A DNA stretch of 64,000 nucleotides, taken from Adenanthera pavonina. Its lineage: Eukaryota > Streptophyta > Magnoliopsida > Fabales > Fabaceae. Below are positions 43,079-56,348 of the stretch, in pieces; positions within the stretch are counted from its first letter, which is position 1; every line of letters starts with the position of its first letter. Made by a program: the position numbers and the translations under genes. A model generated the notes under the pieces. The model saw only the letters and a list, made by a program, of their open reading frames with translations. It did not search any database and had not been told where the DNA came from. The stretch is taken from positions 29,856,001-29,920,000 of the forward strand of contig JAIVEN010000016.1 in assembly GCA_026686845.1 (NCBI GenBank). Direction: 5' to 3'.

Positions 43079-44179
43079 CTATTGTTAATTATTGATAATT
43101 GTTTTAAAAATTTTCATTTGTAATTGAAAAAAAAAAAAAAACTCTTGGAAGGGGAGCTTTCACTCTCATATAGTTCAATTGGGTTCAAATTAAATTAATT
43201 GAGGTTCAATATGATTTTTGGAAACAAGTTGATACATTTCTAATGGTATTTTATTTAATGTAAGAGGAGAGGAGGAGGGGGAGAAGAGATAATAATAATT
43301 AGTGGGGATTGAAAATTCTTTATTAGTTCCAACAAGTTGTTTAGTGTAATTTTACCATATGATTTTTTTTCTAAAAATATTTAATTTAAAATTTTAAATA
43401 AAAAATAGAATTAAAATATACGTAAGTTTATCTTCTACTTTTTATATTACAATTTATGCTTAGATATTTTTTATTTAATAAAAATAAAAATATGTAAATT
43501 CTTAAAATATGAGGTTATTGTCTAAACAAAAAAAAAGAGATCACCCGTTTGTAACTAAAAAAAAAAAGAAAAAAATAGAGGTCACGTTACAAACACAGTA
43601 TTAGAGTAATTGATGTTGGGCTAAATTTTTACTTAGGGGCAAATCTGACTTTTTCCATATTATTCACATTCCATTCAATCCTTTTTTTATGTCTAACCAA
43701 ACAAATTCAAGTTGTTACCTATGTTTTTCCCATAGTGAACCAAACAAATTTTGGCTTACAAGATTCTGTTGTATTCCATTCCCAACCATTTCATTCCAAT
43801 CTATTCCCAAAAATTCTATGAACAAGCCCTATAGGTCCCATGAAGTTCATTTGTATTCTAATGGTTGTAAACAATATCTATTTAGTCATGTTTGTTGCTA
43901 TAGGGTGTGATTTTAAATTATGAATAACCTCGATATTATGATATTTAGTCATCTTTGTTGATATTAAGATAAAAAACCTAGTATGGTATTATGCTTATAT
44001 TCAATGTCTTCGCTGCTTTTTATAAATGTTCCCAAAATTAAAAAAGAATAATATATATGATGGTCCATGTTCTGTTTGCTTTTTTTATGTACTTTTTAAT
44101 TTGAATTTAATGTTTTTAGATAATGATTCTTTATGCTTTCTCTCTTTATACAATCTTCTCCATTGATTATAATTGAATT
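43079..44179. other. Intergenic DNA, no gene seen
   Basis: AT-rich. The part at 43600-43840 with ACCAAACAAATT and AACAAGCCC looks like a worn MITE end, without a definable partner. Confidence 0.4.
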
Positions 44180-44345
44180 CCTAAGAAAAAAATTTATAAA
44201 TAGACAGCCTTTTTTATTTAATGATTTATAACAAAAATGATTTTCTACATAGGTGGCCTTTTAAAACCAATGTAGAAAATCATTTTCTATGTTGGTAATC
44301 TTTTTTAACTGATGTAAAAATTACTTTTATTTCTTAAGAAAAAGA
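44180..44345. repeat. CACTA-type subterminal repeats
   Basis: Tandem inverted motifs of the form GATTTTCTACAT.GG and CCAATGTAGAAAATC at 44241-44330, as seen near the ends of plant CACTA (En/Spm) elements. No CACTA tip is visible, so this is a partial end. Confidence 0.45.
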
Positions 44346-45173
44346 AGTTCCACTGCTATAGATATAAGTTTCGGAAACCTTTTTTTTTTTTAATTCAGGA
44401 TTGATTTTAAAACGTTTCTGAAACTTTTGAAAACACTTTTAATAACAATCGTTGCTGAAACTCATTTTATTTAAATAGAAATTTCATTGTTTTCTTTTTG
44501 TCACTGTATTTCTACCATTGCTATATATATATATATTCTAATGTTAGAGCTGATCTATACTAATCTTACCCAAAAATAATTAACACATACTTATCATTTA
44601 GGAATCAAGCATATACTTTGTCAAAAAACTATAAAGCAAGGTATGATTTCTAATCAAGTAAAATAATACTCTGCTAAGAGATAAAAAGACTAATTTAAAC
44701 ATATATGATCTCTAAATGCCAAAATTAGTCTATTTTGAAAAATGCAACAACATCCACCCTAACAGTAGAGCATATTAGATTTCATCTTACGTAATTCCCT
44801 AAAACCATTGTCCCAAGTATGAAGTGCATCAGACAAGAATCTAATCTCTGCAGAAAATAATAAAAAAGAATAAAAGTATAGCACAAAAGAATGAAAAATT
44901 AATAAAAACAAGCATACTGGAAAAGATTAAAATTAACAACAGAAAATAATCCTATACCAAGAAAGTGGAAAATGAATGACACACAAGACCTATCTGCATT
45001 GGTGCACATAAGGGATCATGTTGAATTAATCAAACAAATAAGAATGAAAGTATACCACAAAAATATCTAATGAAAAAAGAAGTAACTATCTCAAGGAGTC
45101 CCAACAACTTCTACCAAAATCTGAAGCAGCAAAATAGTATCATCAGATTCCTTATTCAATCAAAAACACTTAT
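44346..45173. other. Intergenic DNA, no gene confirmed
   Basis: Contains more inverted AT-rich motifs near 44400-44480 and an (AT)n run at 44522. On the minus strand, TTTCTGCAG near 44875 is followed by a short open stretch (FLSDALHTWDNGFREL) that looks exon-like but was not identified. Confidence 0.4.
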
Positions 45174-45915
45174 GGTGCATTGTCCAGAGATAATTCTAGA
45201 CACTTGGCTAGGTTTAAGGTGTTTCGCCTCCTTCCCTCATAACCATATCAAAATAGATACATCCTGAAAGTAAAGCAAAAAATAATAAATTACTTTCAAC
45301 TTTTGGTAGCAGGAAAAAATATCAAACAATCAATTTCTTGATAATGGAATCAACTAACATACCTCATGCAAAATAAATTGCAAGCAACACTACTATAACA
45401 ATAACAACCATAACGCTATTAAGTAATGAAAAAATTCACATTAATATCATATATAGCATAGTTTAATATGGTCAATAAGGTCAAATATGTTCACAATTTT
45501 GCATAACTTCAAATTTGAAAACCTGTATTTGGCCCAAAAAAAATTGAAAACCCGCAAAGAAAACTAGTGTTAATGCCCTGGCAGATTTTGCAAAGCTTTT
45601 AGCAAGGCAAACTTCCATCAGTTCAAGTTAAAATTGTGTAGCAATATCAGGTTCCCAACTTCACACTTTCAACTAGTCACTAAAAAATTCATGTGAAGTA
45701 GTCATAGACCATCATGATTTCTCATTTTTGTTTCATTTGTTGCAAATTCACACCTCCTAAATGACAATGGAGATACCCTTTTAAAAGGACTAATTTACAT
45801 CTACAGAAAAAAAAAATACCAAACTCACATTTGAAAGGCAAAAGAGACAAAACTTGGGCTGCTCCCTTCTTCCATACATGAGCAAGCAAGCCCCTTTCTT
45901 TAAACCAATAATGGC
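45174..45915 (-). pseudogene. Two exons of a PRAF-type (PH/RCC1/FYVE) gene, broken
   Basis: Exon at 45829-45915 is exactly 29 codons (AIIGLKKGACLLMYGRRE... ending CLSN) between TGTGCAG and GTGAGT. Exon at 45174-45263 follows TTTCAG and reads DVSILIW, a stop, then GKEAKHLKPSQVSRIISGQ. These match two consecutive exons of the PH domain at the start of plant RCC1/FYVE proteins, including the phase-0 junction after LSN. The second exon has an in-frame TGA and its donor reads ATAAGTG in place of GTAAGT. No RCC1 repeats or FYVE finger were found nearby. In intact relatives the PH domain binds phosphoinositides; this copy cannot be functional. Confidence 0.65.
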
Positions 45916-48521
45916 CTGCACATAAGATGAATAAAGGACCTAAGTCAGCTACGAGAAATTAGCACAGAATTTAGCAAGTGTAACAAGAAGTTTGTGGAGT
46001 AGAGACCCAATGGCATCCTGTCAAAGTTCTGCATCCCCCATCACAATACAACAATAGATTGAATGCACATCAACTTTTGTAAAGAGGTTATCATGTAAAG
46101 TACCACAATGAGACAACATGGAAAATATATACGTACAATTTTCTTATCCATTGATTAATCTGGAGTAAATCACAGCACACTATATTCACCTAGTGTATCT
46201 ACTTGAAGAGTATTAAATGAAAAAAAGTTGAGCAACATTAAAAGAAAGCAATAATTAAATAAAATGATCCAAGAAATAAGAGACTAAAATAATTAAACAT
46301 CTCAATGTCAAATCCAATAATGATTTAGTCCACTAAGAAAGCTGAAAAATCTTATAAATGTTCTGATGTCATAAAACAAGCCTTTGCAAATTACAATACA
46401 TATTTAATCACTATGTACGATTTCATTTAGAAGCAAGGTTATCAAGCAACAATCCACAATGCACAGAATTCAACATAGTTCATCTTTAGATCCATTAGTT
46501 TCACAAAAACTGTATTCTCTAATCCTAACTAGCTAATCTATAGCCTCTCAACAAGGTGACAATAATATTCAAGAGGATGTGACTGCCCTCAGACTAGGCT
46601 AGTTAAAGAGCAACAGACCCTTCATATGCCTCTAGCGTTTAAATTTTATCAGCTACAGAGGTATGAGTTCCTTATAGCAAAATTTTTCAGATACATTGTT
46701 CAAGCAAATTGGAAATTCTACTATAGCAGTCAATCTCCATCCATTAACTGAAGGACCTTACTATCAGTGCCTAGTCAACTGACTCTCTGGGAAGCCAGGC
46801 ACTTGGGCATGCACCTCAATAATTATTTTTTTATTGCATATTTGTTCCACTTAGCATTCAAGTAAAAAATATAGGTGAGACTAGAATGTTCAAGCTTCAA
46901 AAGTTTAAGCCTAGTTGCCTCCCATTCTCTCAAGTAAAATTACATTGCAGTACAAGTTATGGTAGGCCTTGCTTTTGTCCACATGTTAAGTTTAAAGGCC
47001 TTTCATGTATGGAGCATGCTAGAAATATTAATAAAACCAACCATAAACTTTTTCATACTTCCTCATTATCGATACCCCTAATTTTAATCTCATCACTTAA
47101 TTCCCATCATTTTTATCCAATCAAAGTATAAATCATTTCAATAGTTAATATATTTATTTACTCACCCCATTAGTAATGTTTCTTAGAAATCTTTGCTTAT
47201 GGAAATTCCTTTCTACAAAGTTATGTATTCAAAGTACTTAATAATTAGGGTATGACAAAAAAATTGCTCAGTTCAGACATTGCTTAGATTTCTCACGTGC
47301 ATACCAATTAAGCACAATAAGTTCATAAAAACTTGAGAAATTCAATCAATTAAAGTAGTTTTGAGTGAAACATTTTCTTTTATCCCCTCAAATGATTCCT
47401 AATTAAAATCAGGGGATTATATATGTTTAAGTAAATTAACCAGATATAGCCAATTAACCCCCTCGACATCCTCTTTTTCTTTTTTTTCTTTAAAATGCTA
47501 AGAAAAATTTATAGCCCTGAATTCCCAGAGTTTGCAAGTTACAAATTATGACTACTGTGATGAGCCATAGCCCAAAAATAAATTTGATTTCTATCTACCA
47601 TAACATAAATAAGGATTTTGCCAAACAACTTTAAAACCTCTAACACTAAATCAAAGAACTTCTGCTGTCAGAGAATGACACTAAAACTCCAGGACTATAT
47701 CTGCTCTTTTCCCTTCAATCTTTAAAACCTAAAACCATAGAGTGTTTTGGCATTATTCCTATGACATTCACCAACAGATGCCTTCAAGAGCGGGCATGCC
47801 TCTGCCAAATCTACCATCCACTAACTAGGGACAAAGAGCAGGAGATATAGGAGATATGTAAAACCAATTTCATTCCCAAATCAGTGTTTTATTCCAATTG
47901 ATTTGATACTCGGTCCATTGAGAAAACCAAAAAATTATAGGCACTAAACTAGTGCCCAAAGGGTATATCAGAATACCGCAATTCACTAGTGAAGACTGCT
48001 TCCAGCTCCATGGCTATATCGTTGCAATTCAATATAGACTATCAAGTTATCATTGATTCATCACTGTTACTTCCCCCATACTTTAAATAATAATTATTAG
48101 ACTTTTCAGGCATGTGTTGAATGATTTATTCAGAACCACAAGATTCAAGTATAGTTTTATTTAGTACAGAACATCTTCTCCTAAAAAAGGGCATTTGATA
48201 AAGATAAATTCAATTAAATGACATAACTTTACACATCCGTAATTTGAATAGGAAGATAAAATGGAATCCAAAATCGATATGAAAAAAAAAAAAGAAGTAC
48301 CTAAACTTCATGGTCGGATGATCTTGCGCAAAGGAATTGATGACCAGTGCTATCAATCAAGAACACCACAGCAGAATCATCACTCTGGACCAAACAATCA
48401 GATTAAATAAGAGCGGATACTACACTTGGAAGAACTTGCTGAGCTTCATAGTTTCACTTTTCCTTGAATAGTCTCTTTCCTTACACAGTCATTTGAATTT
48501 GAACTCATTGCAGAAAGTAAA
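45916..48521. other. Intergenic DNA, no gene seen
   Basis: No protein-like frame on either strand. Could be introns or flanks of the neighbouring broken genes, which are both on the minus strand, but no further exon was recognised. Confidence 0.4.
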
Positions 48522-48803
48522 TCAAACCAGAGCAAAATACCCCAAAACGATTCACAGTGCAATCACAATGTTTCCTTCCTTCAACAAAAGTCTCATCACA
48601 AAACTGAAAATCTCCCTTGTGATCTTCCTCCCCTCCACCACCAAAGCCTTCCTCGGCTTCCTGAAGAACGCTAGCAACACCACCATCGTGATCCATGTCA
48701 CCAGGACGGCCGGCACCATCACCGCCAAAGCCGCCGCCACCGAGAGCATCCCGAACACGACTCTGAGAAGCACCAATGCGTATAGCGCCGGCCATCCTAG
48801 AAG
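48522..48803 (-). pseudogene. Small plant membrane protein gene, broken
   Basis: The minus strand reads GWPALYALVLLRVVFGMLSV, a second hydrophobic segment (VPAVLVTWITMVVLLAFF), then a basic amphipathic part (KPRKALVVEGRKITREI) and LLLKEGNIVIAL before TGA 48552-48554. The same frame goes on with IVLGYFALV and a second stop, so the TGA probably replaced a Cys codon. No ATG opens this frame, and a TAG lies 9 codons upstream of 48776. The GC content is well above the surroundings. It resembles small two- or three-span plant proteins of unknown function. An overlapping Gly/Asp-rich frame starting at MAGAIRIGAS is probably a shadow. Confidence 0.45.
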
Positions 48804-49042
48804 CTAACACTTGGGTCCCAAATACCAAATCGAACTCGAAGCTACTACGAGTAGTTGCAATTTGTGAGTGAGGAAGCAGAGGAATGACGACCGTAAGCAG
48901 AGGCAACTTCGACGGTGGCCTAGGTGTGTGGACGGAGGCTCCGACAGTGGCATGTGGGCTGTGGCCTGGGGTGTCTGGACTGAAGAATGAGAACCTGGAG
49001 AAGGAAGGAAACCTAGCTTAGGATGTGTTTTTGTTTAATTTA

Positions 49043-49728
49043 GGGCTTGTTTGGTTCAATGAGGTGGGATTGGACGGGAGAATATTAGAGGGAATTTTAA
49101 TGAAGAGGATTGGAAGGGAAGGGAAGGGATTGAAAGGATTTTAAAATTTCTTTGTTTTGTGAGAGGATTTTAATGAAATATTGTTTAGTCTAGAAGGGGA
49201 TTGGAGGGAATTGAGTTATAATTACTCAATTCCCTCTAAAAAACTCCAATTATGAAAAAATTTATAAAGGGGTGGGGGATGGGATTGAAGGGAATAAAAT
49301 TCATCCTAATTCCCTCTAATTTTTTAGCCAAACAAAAGGGGGTGGTTTAATCTCCTCCAATTTTCTCCCCTCCCCTTAAAAAACCTCCAACCAAAGAGGA
49401 TTGGAGGGGAGGGAATTTAAGGAGATTTTAAATTAAGGAAATTGGAGGGAAAGGGATTAGAGAGGTTTCAAAATTTTCTTACTTGGTAGGATTTAAAGGG
49501 ATGGGATTAGAGAAATTTTAATAAAATCTTATTTAGTTAAGAGAGGATTGGAGGAAATTGAGTTATAATTACTTAATTATTTAAAAAAAAACCCCAATTT
49601 AGAATATTTTAAAATGGGGATGGATCCCCTCTTATTTAATGAACTAAATAAGGGGATGAGATTTGATCATTCCAATCTCCTCTCATCTCTTTAAATACCC
49701 TCCTAAAAGAAACCAACCAAATACACCC
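49043..49728. mobile_element. Harbinger-like MITE with internal duplications
   Basis: Left end GGGCTTGTTTGGTT follows TTA. The right end reverse complement GGGTGTATTTGGTT is next to TTG. The body is made of repeated GGATTGGAGGGA-type blocks, perhaps two tandem copies (break near 49390). No coding frame. Confidence 0.5.
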
Positions 49729-49849
49729 TTGATGTTTGAAATGGGAAAGAAGGATCAAAATGTTACCTTTATGGCGACAGTTTCTATGGGAACTGGAGTG
49801 AAAAAAATGTGCATTTTTATAAAAATTAATAATTTTATTTTTCTCTTCT

Positions 49850-49994
49850 ATGTCAATTGTTATTATAATCGATTTCTATGTCGGATTTAAAATTAACCAA
49901 AGTAAAAAAATTAAATTAGCATAAATTCATATACAAAATTGTCATTAGTCATTTTCTACGTTGGTTCTTCATTAATATCATTTTTTTACTAGTG
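49850..49994 (-). repeat. CACTA-like element end
   Basis: The minus strand starts CACTAGTAAAAAAATG at 49994 and continues with AACCAACGTAGAAAATGAC. Its inner sequence (AAAATTGTCATTAGTCATT) is shared with the end at about 59864. The opposite end of this element is not identified. Confidence 0.5.
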
Positions 49995-51391
49995 CATTCT
50001 CAACTATCGACATCATTATTATCATTGTCATTATTATTATCATACTCCCATGCTTTCATGTTCAATCCATTATTATTAGTATCATCATTATCAAGAAGTA
50101 TTGACACTACATTTTTAGGCAAAATATAATTAGATACACACAACAACTATGACAAAGTCCTTCCTCAATTACTTGGATATATAAATATATATATATATAT
50201 ATATGAACATATATACACATATACACATAAGCCTACATGATTAACCATTCTCATTTCTCATCACAATTTTCCCAAAAGGTAAAGAGTTCAAAAAAACTTA
50301 CTAGTCAAGATATAAACACATATCATTATATAAATATTTTAAAATTTATTTAACAAATAAAGTTACTCCCCAGTTATCTCATATCGCCTGAACAGATGTT
50401 CAATACCACGATAAGCCATAGAATCTCCAATTACATACACACACAAGAGGAAAGGCAAGTCTAAGTCAAAACAAGGGTGTTTAATGCCGATCAAACTCAA
50501 ACATTCATAAAAACCTCAATGGAATCATTAAACCATTCAATGCTACCAAGAACCTACAAGGCCAATTTCCATCACATCACAAGTTAGCCACTTACTATTG
50601 ACTTTTCCATACAACTTCTTAGAGTATAATTACCTCAACAAAGTAAGCACAATCCTCCATAATTCCCCAAATAAACACATTAAGTAGGAATATAACCTCT
50701 AGTAAAGCTCAAACCAACATCCCGAGCATAAACCCAACAAAACCAAGATACTAATCACTTACCCATTCATCATTATACTTAAATCAACTCCCAAAACTAA
50801 CCATAAGCCCATACAACTCGGATACCATAAGAAATCCCAAATTTGGATGTTAGGGCTTGTAGAAAATCATAACTCAAACATGCAAAAGTAACACCCAAGG
50901 CTTGCAAACATCAAACAACACTTCATGGAGGCAATTAAACACAATTCAATCGGTGGAACTTCAGCAATTTAGAAAACAAACTCCAATCCCATGAAAATCA
51001 ACTCAAAGCTTAGAAAAGAGGAGGGGAAGATGATGAAACTATGTTACCTTGATTATTTGAACCTCCCAAAGCATAAAAACTTCCCTCTTTCTCAAAGAAG
51101 GAAACCCTAGTAGAGCGCTCCTCAAAACCATCAAACTCCCTCTATTTCATTGAACTGGTTCACCTTTAATTTATCTAAATTTTCCAACTAACGCCGCAGT
51201 GAAGGTTATAGCACCATGGCACTATTGCTCTTTGATTCGAGCCTACTGGCCCAATTACGTGCTTACCGCAGCGACGTTGAGTGCCTTTACCTCTTTTTTC
51301 CTTTGTGCTTCGTTTTTCACATTTTCCTTCAATTCTGGTCCCTTCCATAAATCACATACATGCCCAAGATGATAAGATGCAAGTTGTTACA
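49995..51391 (-). repeat. Long non-coding LTR, copy E (minus strand, 3'-truncated)
   Basis: Read on the minus strand it begins TGTAACAACTTGCATC at 51391 and aligns with copy F through shared blocks such as TTTATGGAAGGGACC and GTATCTTGGTTTTG. Similarity fades near 50300, and no 3' end (GGTGTTAYA) was found before the CACTA-like end at 49994. An (AT)n run sits at 50182-50205. Confidence 0.6.
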
Positions 51392-52562
51392 TTATATCAG
51401 TTTTACATTCAAACCAATGCAGAAAAATGTGTTTTTCATATCAGTTCTATTAAAAAACCAACTTAACTTTGAAGTTTTTTTCCACCAAAACAAATGCAAT
51501 TTATATCCAGACTTGTATTTACAACCAAATTTTCAAAACAACTGAGTAAATATGACAGCCATAATATCTATAAATGCCAAAATTGATTGTTGAGTATGAT
51601 CTAAAGTGAACTTTCATTAGAGTCATACACCAAAAGATGGTTCAATAGAATTAATGGAAATCTTAAAATTCATATAAGTCTTATACTAAAATATCATATT
51701 TCTAATGTCGTACTAAAATATCTTTACCTATTCCCAAAATACTAAACTAAAATAAACTAGCTCTAGAAGTAAAACATATGGGTTTATGCATCTTATCTAT
51801 ATACCCAAAATACTAAATTAGAATAAAGTTGTTATAGGTTTAGTAGTAAAAAATTGCGTCTTTGTCATTGTCCTTGATTGCAAGAAGAGTAACCACCACT
51901 TTAGTGCTCTTACTTGCACTCCTTGTATCCACATTGGATGTCCCCCCTTCATAAGTAGGAGGAACTAAATAAAGAATAAACCTTTAGTAACAAAAAAGGG
52001 TAAAATTTGGCATGTATATACCATATTGGAGAACTAGACAAGCAATCAAAATATAAGACAAAAAAAAACACCTATTAAGACTGATCTGGTGCACCTTACA
52101 TATCTAAAAGGAAAAGACTAATTTGGCACACCTTGCATAGCTAGTTCCCTATTTTCATAATGTTAATAGTGCTATCAAACTTGAAATCTCTACTAAATAA
52201 ATGTCAACTTTTTAACAATCAATAGCCAACTAGTGCAGTTTTAGTTAACTAATAATATCACAGTTTTAGCTGAGGTAAAAATCAAATTTTCTTGCATGGC
52301 AAATACCTAATCAGTAAGATGAATCCAAACTGAAATCTACAAAAATATGCACCTAAGTAAAACTATAGTAAAGAGTTACACAAGCAAATATTGGTAGGCA
52401 ATTCAAATATTTAATAAATTATATATTTGAATTGGCCTTCATTAACTCAACCTTTGTCAAAAATGAAAATGAAAATTGAAGAGAAATAAATAGAAATATG
52501 AGCACACAAAAATCATCAATATATAATATACAAATCAAATTTATATTATTAGAAGCTACCTA
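51392..52562. other. Spacer between head-to-head LTRs E and F
   Basis: No coding frame or recognisable element. Its left and right edges are the 5' ends of the two LTRs. The last five bases (ACCTA) act as the left target duplication of copy F. Confidence 0.5.
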
Positions 52563-55525
52563 TGTAACAACTTACATCTAATCATTTTGGACATATGTAT
52601 GTTTTATGGAAGGGACCAAGATTGGATTATACGAGAAAAGGAAGCAGAAGCCTCTTGTGCTATGGAAAAGATGGGTTCATGGCAAGATTCATGCTTTGGT
52701 CAAACCCATTTTGAGACATAATACAATGGCACGATACCATAACCCCCCGCTGCGACGTCAATTGGGAAAGTTTGATAAATCAGACACAAATCAATACGAT
52801 GGAACAAAGGGAGTTCGATGGTTTTGGAGGAAGGTTCGGCTCTTGGAGGTAGAGGACGTGATTTTTGAGCTCTGTGAAACTTGATCTTGCAAGGTATAGT
52901 GATTTCATCATCTCTTCCTCCCTCCTCACCGATTATTTCTATGTATTTTGTGGTGGTGACTAAAAAATTAGAGTTTGGGTGAGTTTCTACCAATTGATTT
53001 GTGTTTAAATGCTTCAATGAGATGTTATTTGGTATTTCCAAGCTTTAGGTTATGGATTTTGGGTGTTCATGTTATTGATTCTCCAAACCCTAGCCTTTCC
53101 TATAGAATCCAAATTGTATGCACTCTTGGCTTGTTTTAGGAGTTAATTTGAGTATGTTTATGAGTAGGTAAGTGGTCAGTATCTTGGTTTTGATGGGTTT
53201 TATATGTGAAATGTTGGTTTGAGCTTTATTGAAGACTATTACTTGTTATATATGTGTGTGTGATGAATCATGTAGGGTATGCCTTGCTTTGTAGAAGTAA
53301 TTATGCTCTGAGAAGTTGTTTAGCAATAATAAACTCTTTGGTAAATGGTACTTTGGTGTATGAAGGATTTGTTTATTGGTATGTGTGAAGGTTTGATACT
53401 TGAATATGATTATTTTGGGGTTTTTGAAGTTGTATTGAGCTAAAATGATGAGTAGAACAATGAGAATTCACTTGGAACACCTCTTCTATTGTGTATTGTA
53501 GTTGGTGACCTAGCGGCCTACCATTTTATCATATGGGTTTGGACAACTCAAGGTAACTTAGTGTATGGTCTTATATATTGCTTTTGTCTATTTATATATA
53601 TATATGCTTTTTCCTTTCATATCATGATATGTCCCTAGCATAGCAGGTAAGGATACGGTAATCTCTTTCCTCCTTTCTTGTTTATGACATATGAGAAAGT
53701 AAGTGTTATTCATTAATATGTGATTTATATTGCATCCTATCTCATAGATTAGGTTGTTAATGAATATGCTAACATGATGACACTGATGATAAGATATATA
53801 TATATCAGTGTGTGCATGATAATGATAAGGATGATGATAATGGCTCATGTGTATCACATGATGACATGTTAGCATGACATTTGGGCCCCGTCACTACAAT
53901 ATGCACTTGGGAAGATTGTTAGTTGGGAGATGATGCCTTGAGATATGATATAACGTGGTATACCAATCCACTCATGGAACACGCAAGTCCTCGTGTCTAA
54001 ATGGTGAACTTGATATACACATACATATATCCATGCTACTAAATTCTCTTCCTTTGTCTAGGAAAGTCAGGTGGTAGTGGATTGGGGATGCACCTTCTCT
54101 AAATTGCCATCAATTCGGGTGGTTTTGGGGAAGGGAACCATAGTTTACTCACTAGTGGAATGACATTTGGCTAGGTTATGACTTGTGGTGATAAGCTTAG
54201 TAGTTACCCAGAATCAACCTTTACCAGTTGTTGGAAAAGGGCTACTTATTGAGGTCACCTTGGAATGATGACTATCTCATGGTTCCTGCCATAATTGATA
54301 TGGGATTCTAAATGGCATATGCATTGCATTCTACATAACATATCACGTGAGTGCTACTACATATGATATCTATAATTGGCTTTATATTGCACTATTGTGT
54401 ATGTAATCCTTTATGTAAATGTAATTATTTGTTTTGTAAGTCACCCTGGTTACTGGGACATTTGTCTTACCTCTTCTGGGGAAAACATTTATAGGAATGG
54501 GACCTAGCTTTAGCAAGGAGCAGTGAAGACGAATAAATCCCTGAAGGGACATACAAGATACCAGAGTACTCATACGAGTATGTTTATATTTAGGATTGTG
54601 CCAAGTGTAGGGCACTACTTGACACCATATGTAATTGTTATACTTGTGCTTCCTAGGGACTATTTGTGTATTCTAGTCCTTTGTGTATTACCTATGTGAC
54701 TTTGACCTCAAGGTTAAATGAGGCTATCTTGGATTTAGAGATGTATGATGGTTCAATGCATGGTTGTGTGTATGACAGAGATAGTAGTCTAAATCATCTT
54801 GTCATTGTTGTATGGATTGTTGTAGTGGTTGTTATGGTACGTTGTGGTTTGTGGCATTTTGTTGTCATAGTGAATTTAGCCCCTAGGCAATGGATGGCTC
54901 ATGTGTGTTTTAATGAATGTGAGTGGTTTATGTGTTCAGATTAGTAAGTTCTGAAGAAAAATGATATGTTGCCCGATATGCGAGATTGGGATTCAGAGGG
55001 TCAAAACCCTAAGAGTGTGGTTTTCTTGGGGTGTCACCTCCTCAAATAATGTCCTTGTATTGTTTGTGACATGTTGAAAAAGGTTTGGTAACCTAAAGGT
55101 CACTGGGTTGTGTTTGTGTCATAGGTGTCCAAATTTTCCACACAGAAAAATTTCAAGGTGAGGTTGGTATCCATAGATAGAGGATGTTAAGACCAACTTG
55201 TAGGTATTGGAATCATGCCAATCAGAGGTCTAGGTAGAGAGTTTTGCGCACATGAAATTCATCCCAAAAGACTAGATTTGCTGTCATTTGACAATAGTAG
55301 ATGGCACCGCGCCACAGGGGAGATTTACCTCCCTTGTTTTTCTTGCCATCCAACCATGGTTCGAAATCCTCTAGTCATGTTTAACCCCTTGTCTTAGCCT
55401 CTCATCTTGTTTCCTCATCCTTGGGATCTCATTTTGATTATTTTCTTTCATTTGTGTCTTGGCCCAATTTGTAGCAAGTGATGTCCTTGACATTGTTTTG
55501 TGGATCCAAAGTTTAAGGTGTTATA
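52563..55525 (+). repeat. Long non-coding solo LTR, copy F
   Basis: 2963 bp, starts TGTAACAACTTACATC and ends AAGGTGTTATA. The flanks ACCTA (52558-52562) and GCCTA (55526-55530) look like a 5 bp duplication with one change. Same subfamily as E; the ends resemble A-D but the body differs. No gag or pol frame. Confidence 0.7.
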
Positions 55526-55530
55526 GCCTA

Positions 55531-56348
55531 CTTTTCATGATAACTACTTGATAATTTTAATTTTCCATAGTGGGAAATCCAAGATCCAGAATTCCACAAA
55601 GTGACACGCAATAAGATATTAGAATGCAAACAAAGAAAAGGTAGCAACTTCCACATTCAAACATATAGTTTGATAACAAGCAAATTGACTAAAAGTTCCA
55701 AAATGAAGATAGTAGGAAAGAAATAGAAAAAAAAATTCGCCTTAGCATTTTAGGATTCAAGGCATTAAGCATTTCCATCAATACATTCAATAGTCCTCGA
55801 GCATTTTGAATATCTTTCTAACTGATTATAAACAAATTTAGCAAAACAGGAATAACATTAATAGCCATTTTTTAATAATAAAATCTCCTCTAAGAATAAC
55901 CAAAAAAATGAACAAAACCTGAGAACAAAACAGAACAATAGAGTATTAGCCCAAAAGAACTCTCCAATCCCCTCGTATCTCTATAAGGGGGTATGTAACA
56001 AAAATTTCCATTCAAGTACCCATGAAAAAGGAGATGAAATGCAAGAAAAGGTAGCTCACCAAGCCAAAAATTTTGAGCTTCACAACCAATGAAGAAAGCG
56101 AACAAGTGCTGAAGGTCATGGGGATGAAGCCTGAGGAGGATGAAGTTAAATGGTAAGGGATGAATGATGAGGTTGAAGCTCGAGGGTTGAAGATCAACCA
56201 CAAAGCAAACCAAAAATGTTGTCATTTCGTGCTTGGATTTCATTGTCCCAAGGAGGATATTGACAAAAAAGAGGAGTGGGAATGAAGTAGAGCGGAAGAT
56301 CGAGGGAGGGAGAAACTAAAGAAGAAGGCCAATGAAGATAATGGCAAA
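55531..56348. other. Intergenic DNA, no gene seen
   Basis: A 117-codon minus-strand frame (55890-56243) has no recognisable motif and ordinary composition, so I do not call it. Confidence 0.4.

Noticed and set aside
48505..48906. Gly/Asp-rich 133-codon frame (MAGAIRIGAS...)
   Set aside because: It overlaps the hydrophobic frame that looks like a real membrane protein; Gly/Asp richness is what a shifted reading of Val/Leu/Ala codons produces.
54666..54944. 92-codon plus-strand frame rich in Val
   Set aside because: It is inside solo LTR F, shows no motif and is probably chance.
55890..56243. 117-codon minus-strand frame
   Set aside because: No domain, no recognised homologue and no splice or promoter context.
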